A stretch of DNA of 39,680 nt from Ophioceras dolichostomum (Eukaryota; Ascomycota; Sordariomycetes; Magnaporthales; Ophioceraceae). The DNA is taken from assembly GCA_003049485.1 (NCBI GenBank), contig PYST01000137.1, positions 57,409 through 97,088 of the forward strand, given 5' to 3'. The notes beneath the pieces are model-generated. The model was given only the letters and a program-made list of their open reading frames with translations. It was not told the DNA's origin and did not search any database. The translations under genes and the position numbers were made by a program. Positions 22,701 to 33,416 of this stretch are shown here, one piece after another. Every line of letters begins with the position of its first letter. Position 1 is the first letter of the stretch.

Positions 22701-23234
22701 TGGCCAGCGTTGCCGCCAACTCGCCACTCATCTATTCTGCCTCAATCTATCCTAAATTCTCAACCAAGCCCTGCCACATTCGCTTAGTTTTCCACTTCCT
22801 CCTATCGCGTGCTCCAGCTGCTGTGACACCCCCTGCTTTGAAGCTCTTGTTATCGAGGATGGAAGCATAGGTAGATATCGAAAACCTGCAGCCACGCACG
22901 GTCTCTATTATCCATTACACCACCACTAGCACTGTCGATCCGATCCTGATCCCGGGTTTTCTTCGCGGTGTGGTAGGAACGGGAATGCAGAAGCAGCATC
23001 ACATTGCATACGAGGTATCCAGACGAGCCAGACTCCAGTCAGAGAGCTACTAGACAAAGCTAGAGTTGGAGTCGACCGCTTGGCTCACTTCACAGTGATA
23101 ATATACTTCCGCATTTAACTCCACACACACCCTTTCATCACGCAGCCAACCAGGAGACATTTTTTAGAGTTTGTCCGTAGTGGTCCCCAGAGCAGAGCTA
23201 GCCCAGCCTCAGATCTGAACTTTTACGGTGGTGA
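19762..23234. other. Gene-poor stretch between the MGA2-like and antiporter genes
   Basis: This contains the 5' flank of the MGA2-like gene and the 3' flank of the antiporter gene, both minus strand. Open frames are short and overlap in several phases. Two spots look slightly exon-like on the plus strand: 21022-21380, and 21993-22256, which ends at a GTAGGT donor. Neither has a recognisable domain or a complete gene model. CCTAGGTA/GGTACC-like motifs occur near 21685-21705 and 22255-22270. Nothing else can be supported. Confidence 0.45.
21022..21380 (+). other. Weak candidate for a small plus-strand gene
   Basis: A long pyrimidine tract (20940-21015) runs into TTATAATGG, giving a frame that starts MAGLETTHCRGRQSGQ and stops after 25 codons. 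Downstream, a TGACTGAG branch-like site and a CCTGTCACAG acceptor (ending near 21149) precede two frames that stay open for about 70 codons, one containing LGSDFDDGYTQGVFPHHVRP. A spliced short gene is possible, but no donor matches the consensus well. I recognise no family. Confidence 0.15.
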
Positions 23235-25381
23235 TCAGGGTGGTGACAGGGGTGCCTCCTCATCTGGGAATCTGATGGTTCTACTCGGCACCGCTACCGC
23301 ACCACCGGCTTGTTGTCCCTGGGCCTGTGCCGCAGCCGATGCCTGAGTCGGAGCTTGAGCCTCTTGGCCGACTGGAGCTGTTACTGCAGTCTGAGGCCTG
23401 CTGGGAAGCCCAGTACTGCTAGTAGCTCTCTCCGGATCGGCCCGGTCATTTCCCATTTGGGCAACAGGGGGTTCATGGGCAGTAGCGCCGGAGGAAGGGA
23501 TGACCGTGCCGCCGATCTTGTACACGGCCGGATGCGGCTGACCAGGCGGGGCTGGCTGGGCGCCTGGTAGCCAGCCGGCTTCGGACGAGCGGACGTCGGC
23601 CGCCGACGACCCAGTCCCCGCCGTGGTCGGCAGCGCCCCAGTCGGCAAGCGGCTACCAAGACGAAAAGGGGCTCCGTCTGGCGTGGACTCGCTATTGGCC
23701 CTCGACAACGTTCTCGGGAGGTAGAAACCCAGCTTCCCTAGCGGGATGCTGAGCCCGTGAACGACCTATATGTAGGGAAGAGAGTTAGACAAAGACAATG
23801 TCAACATTGCAAAAGGGACAGGATAGATAAAACCCACAATGCTGCAAATCGAGAGAAACCACACAACAACCGTGAGAGCCTCGGGTAGGCGACGCAGATC
23901 CTCCCGGAGCTCGCCGTCGTCAGGCGATCTCATCGCGTCGAGGAACTCGAGCGCGATGTACAGGTAGAAGATTGCCGACACGCCGACCGGGCCGAAGAAG
24001 CCCACAAACAGCGCATGCCTCATCTCCTCGATCTGCGGTATGAGGTGGTGAGCGGCGAGCACGACCGGCAGGCGGCGCAGCAGCAGCGCCAGCACGCCCA
24101 GGGCGACCAGGCGGCCCAGGGGCACGACGCCGTCGTTGTGCAGGAAGCTGTCCCAGGGGCAGACGGCGCCGTACCACATGAAGATGCTCACGTTGAGCAG
24201 CATGTCGACGGTCGGCTGCAGCGAGTCGTCGAGCGTCTCGACCCGGAACCAGTCGTCCCACGTGAAGACGTTGCCGGCGATGAAGCACGCCAGCACGTCG
24301 TCGCTGCCGATCAGCCCGCACGTGCCCGTGATGAACAGCGCGAGCGAGACGGCGAACACGAGGAAGCTCTCGCGGTCGACGAACTTGCGCTCCTCGGCCC
24401 AGTGCAGCAGCTCCTTGGCCACCCAGCCGACCACGGCGCCATACGCGACGCTGAGCAGGATCGTGTACCCCCACGTCTCGCCGAACCACAGGCCCATGGC
24501 CTCCCGCGCGCCTCCCCCGCCGGGCACGCCGCCCCCGATCGTGTACTTGATCAGGTACAGCGCGAAGAACAGGAACGGGTACCCCAGCCCGTCGTTGGCG
24601 CCCGACTCGGCGATGATGATCCGCTGCAGCTCGCGCGGCACGTTGCTGTCGGCGAACTTGCCCTTGACGATGACGTTGGACAGGATCGGGTCCGTGGGCG
24701 TCACGCACGCGCCGACGGCCAGCGCGTGCAGGAAGGGGAGCCCCGGCACGAGGCCCCAGATGAGCAGGCTCGTGGCGAGCCACATGCACGTCATGACGGG
24801 GCCCAGGAGCACCGAGAGCGGCCGCCACTGCTTCTTGAGGTAGCGGCTCGGCAGCTGCACGCCCGCCAGCACGAGCTGCACGCCGAGCACGAGCCGCGAG
24901 AAGTAGAGCGTGATCAGCCCGACGTCGTGCGGGGATCCGCCGCCATAGTCCAGCGGGCGGATGAAGTTTGCCCCCGCAGGGCCGAAGGCCACACCGGCGA
25001 GGAGCGAAATCACTTTTTTGTGGAGGGGCGTTGGTCTCAGTACCTCGTCTGTATGTGTCTAGGTAGGTATCCATCTGTCATGGGCGCTGGGCAGTAACCT
25101 CCTCATCTGCCAAGGCCAAGACTCAACGGATGGAAATATCTCTTGGAATATCTCTTGACAGGGGGACAAGTGGAATCCGAAGGATTCAGGGGTTGAGTGA
25201 AGCCAAAGAGGCTAAAAAGACTTGTGGGAAAACCACAACAAGGACGCAAGGGGTAGTACATACAGGCCTCAGAGAGGTAAAAATTCTCCTTGCACAGGTA
25301 CGACACCAAGCCGAACAGTGAGATCCAGCCACCCAGGACGCTGAGGACGATGTTGAAGTTGGTCAAGGCGAGGGTCGGCAT
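23235..25381 (-). CDS. NHA1: Plasma-membrane Na+(K+)/H+ antiporter, Nha1/Sod2 type
   Basis: Exons 25381-25264, 25012-23838 and 23765-23235 give 607 residues. It exchanges cytosolic Na+ or K+ for H+ at the plasma membrane, for salt and pH homeostasis (family role). About 11-12 hydrophobic segments fill residues 8-430. The fungal antiporter signatures are present: CVTPTDPILS (about 143-152), ESGANDGLGYPF (Asn-Asp at about 179-180) and GSDDVLACFIAGNVFTWDDW, whose paired Asp (about 277-278) is needed for ion exchange in the family. Splicing of intron 2 (72 bp, GTGGGT...TATAG) yields the conserved SIVVHGLSIPLGKLGF. Intron 1 (251 bp, donor GTATGT) needs an AAG acceptor (25015-25013) to give SEALISLLAGVAFGP, so that junction is less certain. 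The cytoplasmic tail is about 175 residues, Ala/Pro/Gln-rich and much shorter than that of S. cerevisiae Nha1. A vacuolar NHX protein is less likely given the motif pattern. Confidence 0.92.
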
Positions 25382-26809
25382 CGTCCCTGCTGTCGGTCAG
25401 CTGTCGTCACCTTCAGGTGAGGAGCCCGGGCGCCGGCAGTGGCGTACTTTTCTTTTTTTTTTTTTTGCTCACTCTCCGCGGTCTCCGGTCCGGTCAGGTA
25501 ACCCCAGAGTCGTCCTTGCTCATGCGGAGCAGGGAGAAAAGGCACAGATACGCCGGAGGAAAACGGGGGGTTAATGTTATCGAATCATAGGGATATCTCG
25601 AGATGGTCTTTGGCCGAGTGGTCGAGGACGCCAGTTTTTTTCCTCCAGTCCGGGCTCAACCCCCTGATCTTGAGGGGAGCTCGGGATCCGAGGATTTGAT
25701 ATCGAGGATTTAATGTTCGTTGAAAGCTTTCTTACTCTGAGCTGAAATTGAGCGGGCAAGTGTGAGAAAACTCGACGATCCTATTCGATCTTTGAGTAAC
25801 TGAGTCTGATTATTGTATTTGACCTCTCTCTCTAGGACGAAGATTTAAAAGACAGCGCTGAAGTTTTGAGATGAAAGTTTGTTGGTGAGGCGAAGTTGGC
25901 GGTTGACGCTCAAAGCAGATAGCAGCCAGCACCTGCGGAACAGACCGGCGCAGCTTAGGTGGGTGGGGCCGGGCGTGGGATGAAAACCGCACAATCCCCC
26001 TCTGACCCCCATCGGAAGCACTCTTCTTTACCGATGCCGGTCCAAACGACTCGGCGTGTTCATACATTGGTTGGTGTCTACCAGAGGTACGTCGGTAGTC
26101 TTGCGGCAAGGAACGACTCGTCTTGATGAGCGGTCAAGAGGTAGCTTTGGTGCTCTGGAGACTTCCACATGGAACTGTCAAGACTCCTCTTCGCTTCCTC
26201 ACCCTTTTCACATGTTTGACAAGTCTGATACAGAGCAGAAGAGTGCAACGTTTGCCAATCACTCCAGAACTGAACGGCATTGGCGAGCTGCAGAAGTCTT
26301 AATTCCTAATGTATCCTGCAGGTGCGGGCGCAAAGTAGAACAAGCCCCCATATTGCCGTCTACGACACGATCCATACCCTGGACATAGTGTCTTATCAAC
26401 CGGGCGTAAAAAGCAAAACAGAAGAAAAAGGATACTCTTGCCGAACGCACTGAGCTAGTCACGTATGTCTAGCCTTAAAATATGGGAAGAGAGGTAGAAT
26501 ATCAACCCAAGAAGATGGGAGGCGAAAAGGAAAACCAACACCAATAGAGAAGAGACCCGCAAATATCCCCCCTTCACGAGCATGCTGGATACCTAGGTAT
26601 CTTATCTGATCGACCGGAAAGCAAGCAACATCACCGCCATCACCATCTCTGCCATAGCTAAGCAGGAGAAGCAAGGTTCCGAGAGCAAGACCAACGAGAT
26701 CTGCCGGTTATATGAAGGCCGAAAAAAAAAAACAAGAGAGGGGAATGACGATAAGTCCGACCAAAGCGCGCCAAGGAAAACTGCACTCCTCTCACCTCAC
26801 CTGACCTCC
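25382..26809. other. Intergenic region between the antiporter and RNase H1 genes
   Basis: This holds the promoter of the minus-strand antiporter gene and the 3' flank of the minus-strand RNase H1 gene. A tRNA-like A-box segment lies near 25604-25660. No protein-coding frame here has a family motif or biased third positions. A TACCTAGGTATC motif is at about 26590-26601. Confidence 0.5.
25604..25664 (+). other. Degenerate tRNA-like sequence (Pol III A box)
   Basis: TGGCCGAGTGG at about 25610 matches the tRNA A-box and D-arm of Ser/Leu-type tRNAs. About 35-40 bases on, GGGCTCAACCCC resembles a B box with one mismatch. A run of seven T separates them, and no acceptor stem or anticodon loop can be formed. 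It may be a decayed tRNA gene, a SINE head or coincidence. Confidence 0.25.
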
Positions 26810-28065
26810 TCACCTACCAGTCCTCGCCCCGGCGACGGCCAGCTGGTCAGCCGCCTCGTTGCCCGAGTCGCCCGCGTGGCCCTTGAGCCAGACGAACTCG
26901 GTCTGGGCGCCCGCGTCGTCCCGCTCGTCGATGATGGCGCGGATGTCGCGGACCAGGTCCTGGTTCTTGACGTCCTCGCCCTCGCGCGTCTTCCAGCCGC
27001 TCTTCTGCCACGAGATGTACCAGTCCGTCACGCAGCTGATGCTGTACTTGCTGTCCGAGAAGATGAGCACCCCTTCGTCGTCGCCCACGGCCTGCAGCGC
27101 CCGCAGGATCGCCGTCAGCTCCGCGCGCTGGTTGGTCTGGGGGTGGCCGGAGAGGCGCTCTGAGATGTTTCTAGAAGAGGGAGGAAAAAAGAGGGTAGGA
27201 TGTTAGTACTGTTTGTCTGGGTAAGAGTGGCAAAAAGAAAGGGAGAGAAAAGCTTTGCTTACCGTGGGTCGTTCTCTCCAAAGTAGACTCCCACTCCGGC
27301 CACAGCGCCGGCCTTGCCGTTCCTCAACGAGCTGCCGTCCGTGTAGATGTGTATCAGGTTGTCCTGGACCACGAGCTGCGCCTGCGTCGTCTTCTGCTTC
27401 TTCGCCACCGGCTGCAGCTCGTCCTCGTCCTCGTCCTCGTCGTCCTCTTCCTCGTCCTGGCCGGCGTTGAAGTTGCCGTACGCCCTGACGAACTGCTCGG
27501 CCTCGGCCCGGGTGAGGAACTTGCGGTACTTGGGGCCCTTGACCCCCTGGTACGCCTTCTGCGCCTCGGTCCAGTCGCTGTAGACGCCTGGTTTGCTGCC
27601 TATCGCGACGCCGTACCACTTCACGGTCTGGTCCGAGGGGCCGCCGGGGTTCTTGCCCTCGACAAAAGCCTGGGCATCTTCGCGGGACAAGAAACTCTTG
27701 TCTGTGTGGGGGAAAGAACTTGGTCAGTAAAGGGCTGTCTGAAGAGAAGGCGGTCGTACGGCGTAGTGGAAATATGCGTGGGTTGAGAACAGGAGGGTGG
27801 ACAAAGCAGGTAAGGGGTTGATGAGCTTGGGGGAACTCTGGAGGAATGTAGGCGAGAGCTTACATTGGGCACCCTTGAAGCCAGTGGTCTGCGCCTCGCA
27901 GTCGGCCCAGGTCAAGTAGACGCCTGGGCGATATCCGGCGCGGACGGCGTAGTATTTCGGCATGTTCTTGTCAAGCTTGCGCTTCCTCGTTGGGGGGACC
28001 TGGCTTGTGACGGTGGTCACGGCCGACGCGGAGGCGCGCGTCGGCTGCTTCTTGTAGGAGGGCAT
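26810..28065 (-). CDS. RNH1: Ribonuclease H1
   Basis: Exons 28065-27864, 27701-27263 and 27170-26810 give 333 residues. Introns are 162 bp (GTAAGC...ACACAG) and 91 bp (GTAAGC...TTCTAG). The enzyme cuts RNA in RNA:DNA hybrids. Two hybrid-binding domains come first: about residues 35-83 (KYYAVRAGYRPGVYLTW, GFKGAQYKSFLSREDA across the splice) and about 94-143 (WYGVAIGSKPGVYSDW, VKGPKYRKFLTRAEAEQFV). An acidic linker follows (EEEDDEDEDEDE), then the catalytic domain with the DEDD set: Asp189 (IYTDGSS), Glu231 (TNQRAELTA), Asp253 (FSDSKYS), and His312 with Asp322 (KGHAGDSGNEAADQLA). Two hybrid-binding domains match the arrangement in yeast RNH1. ATG 28065 is the only Met in the first exon frame, although that frame stays open upstream without an ATG to at least 28290. 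The stop lies close to donor-like GTAGGT/GTGAGG, so a further 3' exon cannot be fully excluded. Confidence 0.93.
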
Positions 28066-29495
28066 GGTCGACGGACAGAGGGCGCGAGGGGGGGATTCGG
28101 TGGTAGAAGTCAAATCAATGAGGGGCGATGTGACTGAGCTGAGTGTGCGATTGTGAATCCGTCTAGAATGGTTTAGAGTGTTCTGGTTCTTGTGGTTGGA
28201 CGGGAAAGACGCAAACAGAATCGAAGCTGGATTCAAGCCGCCTCTTCTTGTATACAGTCGGAGACGACGCGCGCCGCAGTGCTCTGGCAATGCGACTTTG
28301 TTCGATTCCCTTGAGGGAGGGCAAAAAGCGCGTAGCAGTGTGAAAGGACGGGTTTGATTCGGTAGTTGTCAAAAGCGCCGCATCTTGTGGCAGAAAAAAA
28401 AGAGGGCTAGGAAGCCAAAGAACACAACGATCGTGAACAAACGGCCAAAGAAGCCGATCTCCTTTATTCCACGCCCACAACGTCGCAACAATTGACGGCC
28501 AACAAAAGAAGCTCCGCAAGCTTCAGCATCAAGACAAAGGGAACGTACGAAATCTGAGGTTGCGAACCCGGGTAGGGCCTGGAGAGGAGAAGGAGGTGCT
28601 GGCTGGGAAGCCCCATCCATCCATCCCTCACGGGCCTTCAGAATATCCCAGGCTGGCGAGGAGGGGAGGGGAACGATAAGATACGACCCCGAGAGCGCAT
28701 ACCCATGTCATATTTTTAGGCTGCGCGGTTTTGGGAGCTCGGGGTGGTGGGTCCAGGGTGCCCACGCGCCCAACCACTCACTATCTATCCCCAGCTGCAG
28801 CGAGCTGAGCTGAGCAATCAATCACATTGTACAACCCCCATCCCCCTATTCACTTGCCTCCCCCTCTCGCGGCCCTCCCATTCGCAAACTGGTTTTATAA
28901 CAAGCTAGCTAACAAGCCTAGGTACCTTACGCCTAGTTTTACGCCTAGTTAAAAGGGTGCTAGGAGAATCTGCTAGAGTCAGTTCTGCCTAGCTCCTCAT
29001 GGACATCCATTTCATGTCGTACATGTACCGTTCGTGGTCCTAAGCATGAGGACTTCCCTTTTTGCCAGCCGAGAAAGAAAAAAGGGAGGAAAGGTTTGTG
29101 AGAAACCTAGGAAAATAAAGAGGAAAATAAAAGAGGAAGAAAAGAAAGAAAAGAAGGAAAGCAAGGGGAAACCAACCCGACCAGGGACACAAACAAAGAA
29201 TATGCGCCACCGACTACCTACGAACTTGCTGAGTTCGATGGTGTCTCACTCCTTGGAATGTGCCCGCCTCTGACGCCCTGGACCCGGTGATCATCCTCCC
29301 GGGACTCATGCCAGTCTTTTTAAAGAAGAGCGAAAAAAATACACGTCGAAATTCGTAAGGCAATACTCCCACAAAACGTCCTTAAAAATGAATGGGGAGA
29401 CATGATTGAAAGAAAAGCCCCGTTCAAAAAAGCACAGCGCCCTCAGACCTGTTCCTGCAGCCATCACCTCTTTTTTGAGGGAGCGTCCCAAGTGC
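28066..29495. other. Intergenic region between the RNase H1 and TAD3 genes
   Basis: Promoter and leader of RNase H1 (minus) plus the 3' flank of TAD3 (minus). The RNase H1 frame remains open through 28066-28290 without ATG. A purine-rich stretch lies at about 29080-29170. GCCTAGGTACC and two copies of ACGCCTAGTT occur at 28917-28950. No separate gene is seen. Confidence 0.5.
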
Positions 29496-30959
29496 TCATG
29501 CATGGTAGTGAGGGGGCACGTGCTCCGGGTGACCGCCCTCGCCCGGCTCCCACTCCCAGCAGAGCAGGCTCCAGTTGAGCTCGCGGCGCCAGAACAAGCC
29601 AAGCCCACGGCCGCCGCCGAGGTGAGCCATGTCCGGGTAGCGGTCCGGGTCGACCACGCGGTCCTCGGAGCCGAACCCGCCGGTGAGCGGCATGCGATCG
29701 GCAAAGACGACCCTGCCCATGCGAGAGTGCAGTATCGACATGGAACACATCACGCACGGCTCGTGAGTCAGATAGAGCTCGAGGCCGTGGCAGAGATACC
29801 CGTCTGGCGACGGGTGGTCTCGCTCAAACACCTTCCGCTCTTCCTCGAACAGGGGCTCGTCCTGGAATGGATCGAACGCCACTGCCGGCCGCACCTTCTC
29901 GCACTTCGGGTGGTCGTCGCTCGCCTTCGGGTCGTCATCGCTCGCCTTCGGGTCGTCATCGCTCGCCTTCGGGTCGTCGTCGCCCTCCTTCGGCTCCGTC
30001 TTCTCGTAACGCACCAGCTTCTGTGCCACCATGCTGATGGCGCGAAGGACCGCGTGCGCCATCGGGTTCGCCGTACCGGCGCGGCAGTCTTGCCCCTGCT
30101 GGCTCCATCGCGCATCTGCCGCAAGCGCCACTAGCTTTGGGCCGTCGTTCGTCCGCTGGATGATGCACGCGCCGATGGGCAGGCCGTAGCCCTTCACCTG
30201 GGCCTTGCGGGCCGCCATGAGTGCGAGTGACATCCAAGTGGCTGCGTCGTCTGTAATGTCGTCCGTGGCGCGTCCTACCATACTGGGATGCGGCCCAAGC
30301 GGGTTGACCCTCCGGTAGACAGCCGGCCAAAACTCGTTGCTCCAAAGAGCCGCTTGGTGCTGCGAGGTTGGCGGCAGCAGCGGGATGGGGATGCTGGCGA
30401 GGAACAGGTCATCTTCGACGCCCTCCACGCTCCGCAGGGCGGCGAACAGCTTCTCGTTCGAGAACAGAGACTCCATACCGAGCATGACATATACCCAGGG
30501 CGACTTGCCCGTGTGGATCTGCTTGCTCTGAACCGTCTCGTTCATGAACTGCGTCTTCAGGTGGACAGGTAGGTCACACGGCTTTGCGCAGCGCCGGAGA
30601 TGAGGCATGCCCTTAACAACGTCCTCAGGTATCAGATCGCGCAAAATGCTAAAATCCCGCAGATCATACCGTCAGCCGACCCATTCTTTCGTGATCTAGT
30701 TCCTCCGAGGTGCGTTTGAGGGGGGGACAGGAGAGGACGAGAGAGGGGAAGGGGAGGATTGGTTGGCTTACCCTATAACGCCACTAGCCGCCTTCACGGG
30801 AACCCGAGTAATCAGGGCCTGGCCGAACGCTTGGCTGTCTCGGAGTTCGAGGTTGCTCTTGAGTGGGATGAGGACTCCATGGCCGATCTTCTCGGGGCAC
30901 AGCTCCTCCACTAGGGGGTCTGGGACCTCGATGGTCTTGGCGACGACGGTGTCCTTCAT
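29496..30959 (-). CDS. TAD3: tRNA-specific adenosine deaminase subunit TAD3 (ADAT3)
   Basis: Exons 30959-30772 and 30648-29496 give 446 residues. The 122-bp intron (GTAAGC...TTTTAG) restores SGVIGILRDLIPEDVVKGMP. TAD3 pairs with the catalytic TAD2 to convert A34 to inosine in tRNA anticodons. The C-terminal half is a cytidine/deoxycytidylate-deaminase fold. The first zinc motif reads PMAHAVLRAI, with Val263 where the catalytic Glu would be (HAV instead of HAE); this is the hallmark of the non-catalytic ADAT3 subunit. The second is EPCVMCSM, with zinc-binding Cys361 and Cys364. The end matches the family (HSRMGRVVFA, WRRELNWSLLCWEW). The N-terminal region (TIEVPDPLV) is the ADAT3-type extension. 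Between the two zinc motifs lies an acidic insert with three 7-residue repeats (DDDPKAS). TAD2 is ruled out by the HAV motif. Confidence 0.93.
29914..29976 (-). repeat. Three 21-bp in-frame tandem units in TAD3
   Basis: Three copies of a 21-bp unit (29914-29934, 29935-29955, 29956-29976) differ only at one base in the first unit. They encode DDDPKAS-type heptads in the acidic loop between the HAV and PCxxC zinc motifs. The unit is a multiple of three, so copy-number change keeps the frame. Confidence 0.92.
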
Positions 30960-33416
30960 AATGCCGTGTCCTGCTCGACACGGCGGCGGCGGCTGTCCGG
31001 GTCAAACGCACGGGGAATATGCAAGCTTTGTGTTGGATTCCGGACAGTTGTTATGTGAGAATGCCAGTTATGATGTCTAACCTGGTGCACTTGAGGTGCG
31101 ACAGACTCAAGTGGACAAGGCGAGGAGCCGGGGGGGAAGAATTGCTAGTCCTTGAACATAGCGGCTGCCTCTTTCTCTCTATGACGAGTATTGGTTGCGA
31201 GATTTGACTGCTAGGGGGAAGGATGCAAGGTAAGGTATTGGGTACCAGGTAGGTGGTAGGTGTAGAGGAAGGGAAATAGTCGATGGGGACGATGCAGGCT
31301 CAATGAGCCGGCAGTGGTGATGGTGATCTTGGCAGGCCGCCCAGCTGCTTCTGCTGCTTTTACGGGACCACCCCGTCAGGCATGCGATGTCTGTTTTGTT
31401 TGGTCCAGTGCGTTGGCTGGAGGACCGAAATCGTCGATTTTTTCTTCGACGACCGTGACGGCTGGAGAAAGATCAGAGCTGGAACGTAGGGCAGGTAAAG
31501 GGTGACTGTGGAAGATTGCAGGAGCCGCTGGTAAGCCGCTGGAGGTCGTTGAAGCTCAAATTTGTCCTTTTCCTGCCGATACCAGTCACTCCTTCTCTGT
31601 CTTTGAGGTGAGGAACGAAACCATCTTGAAATTCAACATTGATGTCATCTGGTTGGTCAGAGAAGCTTGAAGGCCACCCCATTTTAAAGCCACACCCCGC
31701 TGAGCGGACCCTGCATCAGATCCATTGGTGGGGATCTCTGTTATCGGCGTGCTGCGGTGCTAGTGAGCGTTATCGCTGGAAGAGCTCTCGAACACTTCAG
31801 TCAAGCAGGACAACCATCACCCCTCCTATTGTCAATTATACTCGTTGGCAGGCCCTTGGCTATCAGGTATCGCGAACTTGTCTAAGCGATTACGGATGTA
31901 TGTGTGTATGCTTCGACACTCAACACAGGCAAGCAGTTGCGTGGCCTAACTCAAGGTAACGTTTTATCCGCAGAGTGGTGTTTCTCGAAGCGCAGAAAGC
32001 GCAGGCGAGCTGAGTTTTGTTTCGAGACAGTTGAATCACAATGATGGAAGGTTGCAGGTCTGATGCAGGCAGGGAAAAAGCGCTACATGTGGCACTACCG
32101 ATAGCGTCACTGGCAGTTACAAGGCATCATTTGCGTCATCTTGACCTACGCTGAACTGGAAGGCTGCCTGCCTGTTGCTGGCGCTCCACGACGCTGGTTA
32201 ATCCCCGTCTTGTGAGTCCCCATCATTTCGCGGAACCCAGGTGGTGAGACTGTGGGGCCTCGAGATCCGACGACAGGTGAGGGAGGATGAGAACTGTGAG
32301 ACACACTCTCTCACAGTGGATACTGACCGACCTCAAGCTTCCTGCCGTGAGTCCCGTCCTGGGTGGTCGGTCTTTCTGTGGGCATAATATAAGCCCTGGC
32401 CAGCAGTGGCTACTCATAGTCTCAATGGAATAGGACAAAGGAACGATAGTGCCGCCCGGTCAACCACTGACCTGGGTACGACAGGCCCCTTCAGGCGGGT
32501 CGACAGACCACAAATCTCCCGACTTTTGGGACCGGCACTCGTGTCGCCGTGTTATTGCGCCTCTGCCTGCCCACAGCCTTGTCGCCTCCCACATGCATTT
32601 TTAGGCGACTTTTAGGGGGCCACGGGGGACCGAGGCCGCCTGTGCTGCTGTTGCAATTTCGTGACTGTTCGCTGAAGGTGATCTTCGGGGCTCAGCACAC
32701 CACAAATCGAATGTGTCAGCTTCGCAAGCCTTGCTGGTGGGAAGACGCGCAAGGGTCGGGGAAGAATCCCATCAATGATAATCCACGTCTTCTGACGCTA
32801 GATGCTTGTTTCTGGGACCACGCCGACGTTGTAAACCCACGCAAAACCTTTTCGATCCCACACAATCCCAGTTTTGATTATCTCTTTTTATTTTCGACTT
32901 TTTTCCTACCACAGCATTTCCGCCCGACTCAGCGGGGAGCAGCAGCACCAAGTTTGCGACAGCTTCATCAGCTATGACAACATGACCGGCCGCCACCCAG
33001 TCTCCCACTCACTCGTCAAAATCCTGCCAGTCATCTTGCCATTCTAAATGCATGCAGTGTAACCCCTCGTCTGTGGGGGTACCAGAAGCTGGTGCGAACT
33101 GCGAAGCTGGTGCAGCTGCCAGGCTGGAGAGGAGACCTGGCGTTGTCCGTCTGGCAGTGCTGCGCTGCTGCGTCGTCTTCCGCCGTGTACGGTTGCGCCA
33201 GCCATGTTGGGCGAAGGCGCCCTCCCCTCCGTTCGGGTCGTTATGTTGCGGCCTGAAAAAGAAGCTCAATCCCTCCTAACCTGACAGTGAGCAGAGGCGC
33301 GGCACCACATTCCCACCAGTCGCAAAGCGGAAGCGGCGCACATGGGAAGGTTTGGCGCCCGTCTGGTATCGCCCGGGTAGGAAAGCCCGAGCAGCAGACC
33401 GCTTTGACAAGCCTGC

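Noticed and set aside
23920..25074. 384-codon minus-strand frame overlapping the antiporter
   Set aside because: Same-strand shifted frame of the antiporter, Arg/Ala/Gly-rich with no domain. The other frame carries the conserved motifs.
24015..25097. 360-codon plus-strand frame opposite the antiporter gene
   Set aside because: It is the antisense shadow of a GC3-rich gene, which depletes stops on the other strand. Its translation is low-complexity Arg/His/Ala/Glu sequence.
28290..28330. GTTCGATTCCC, a B-box-like word suggesting a tRNA
   Set aside because: No A box or pairing acceptor stem lies at the right distance.
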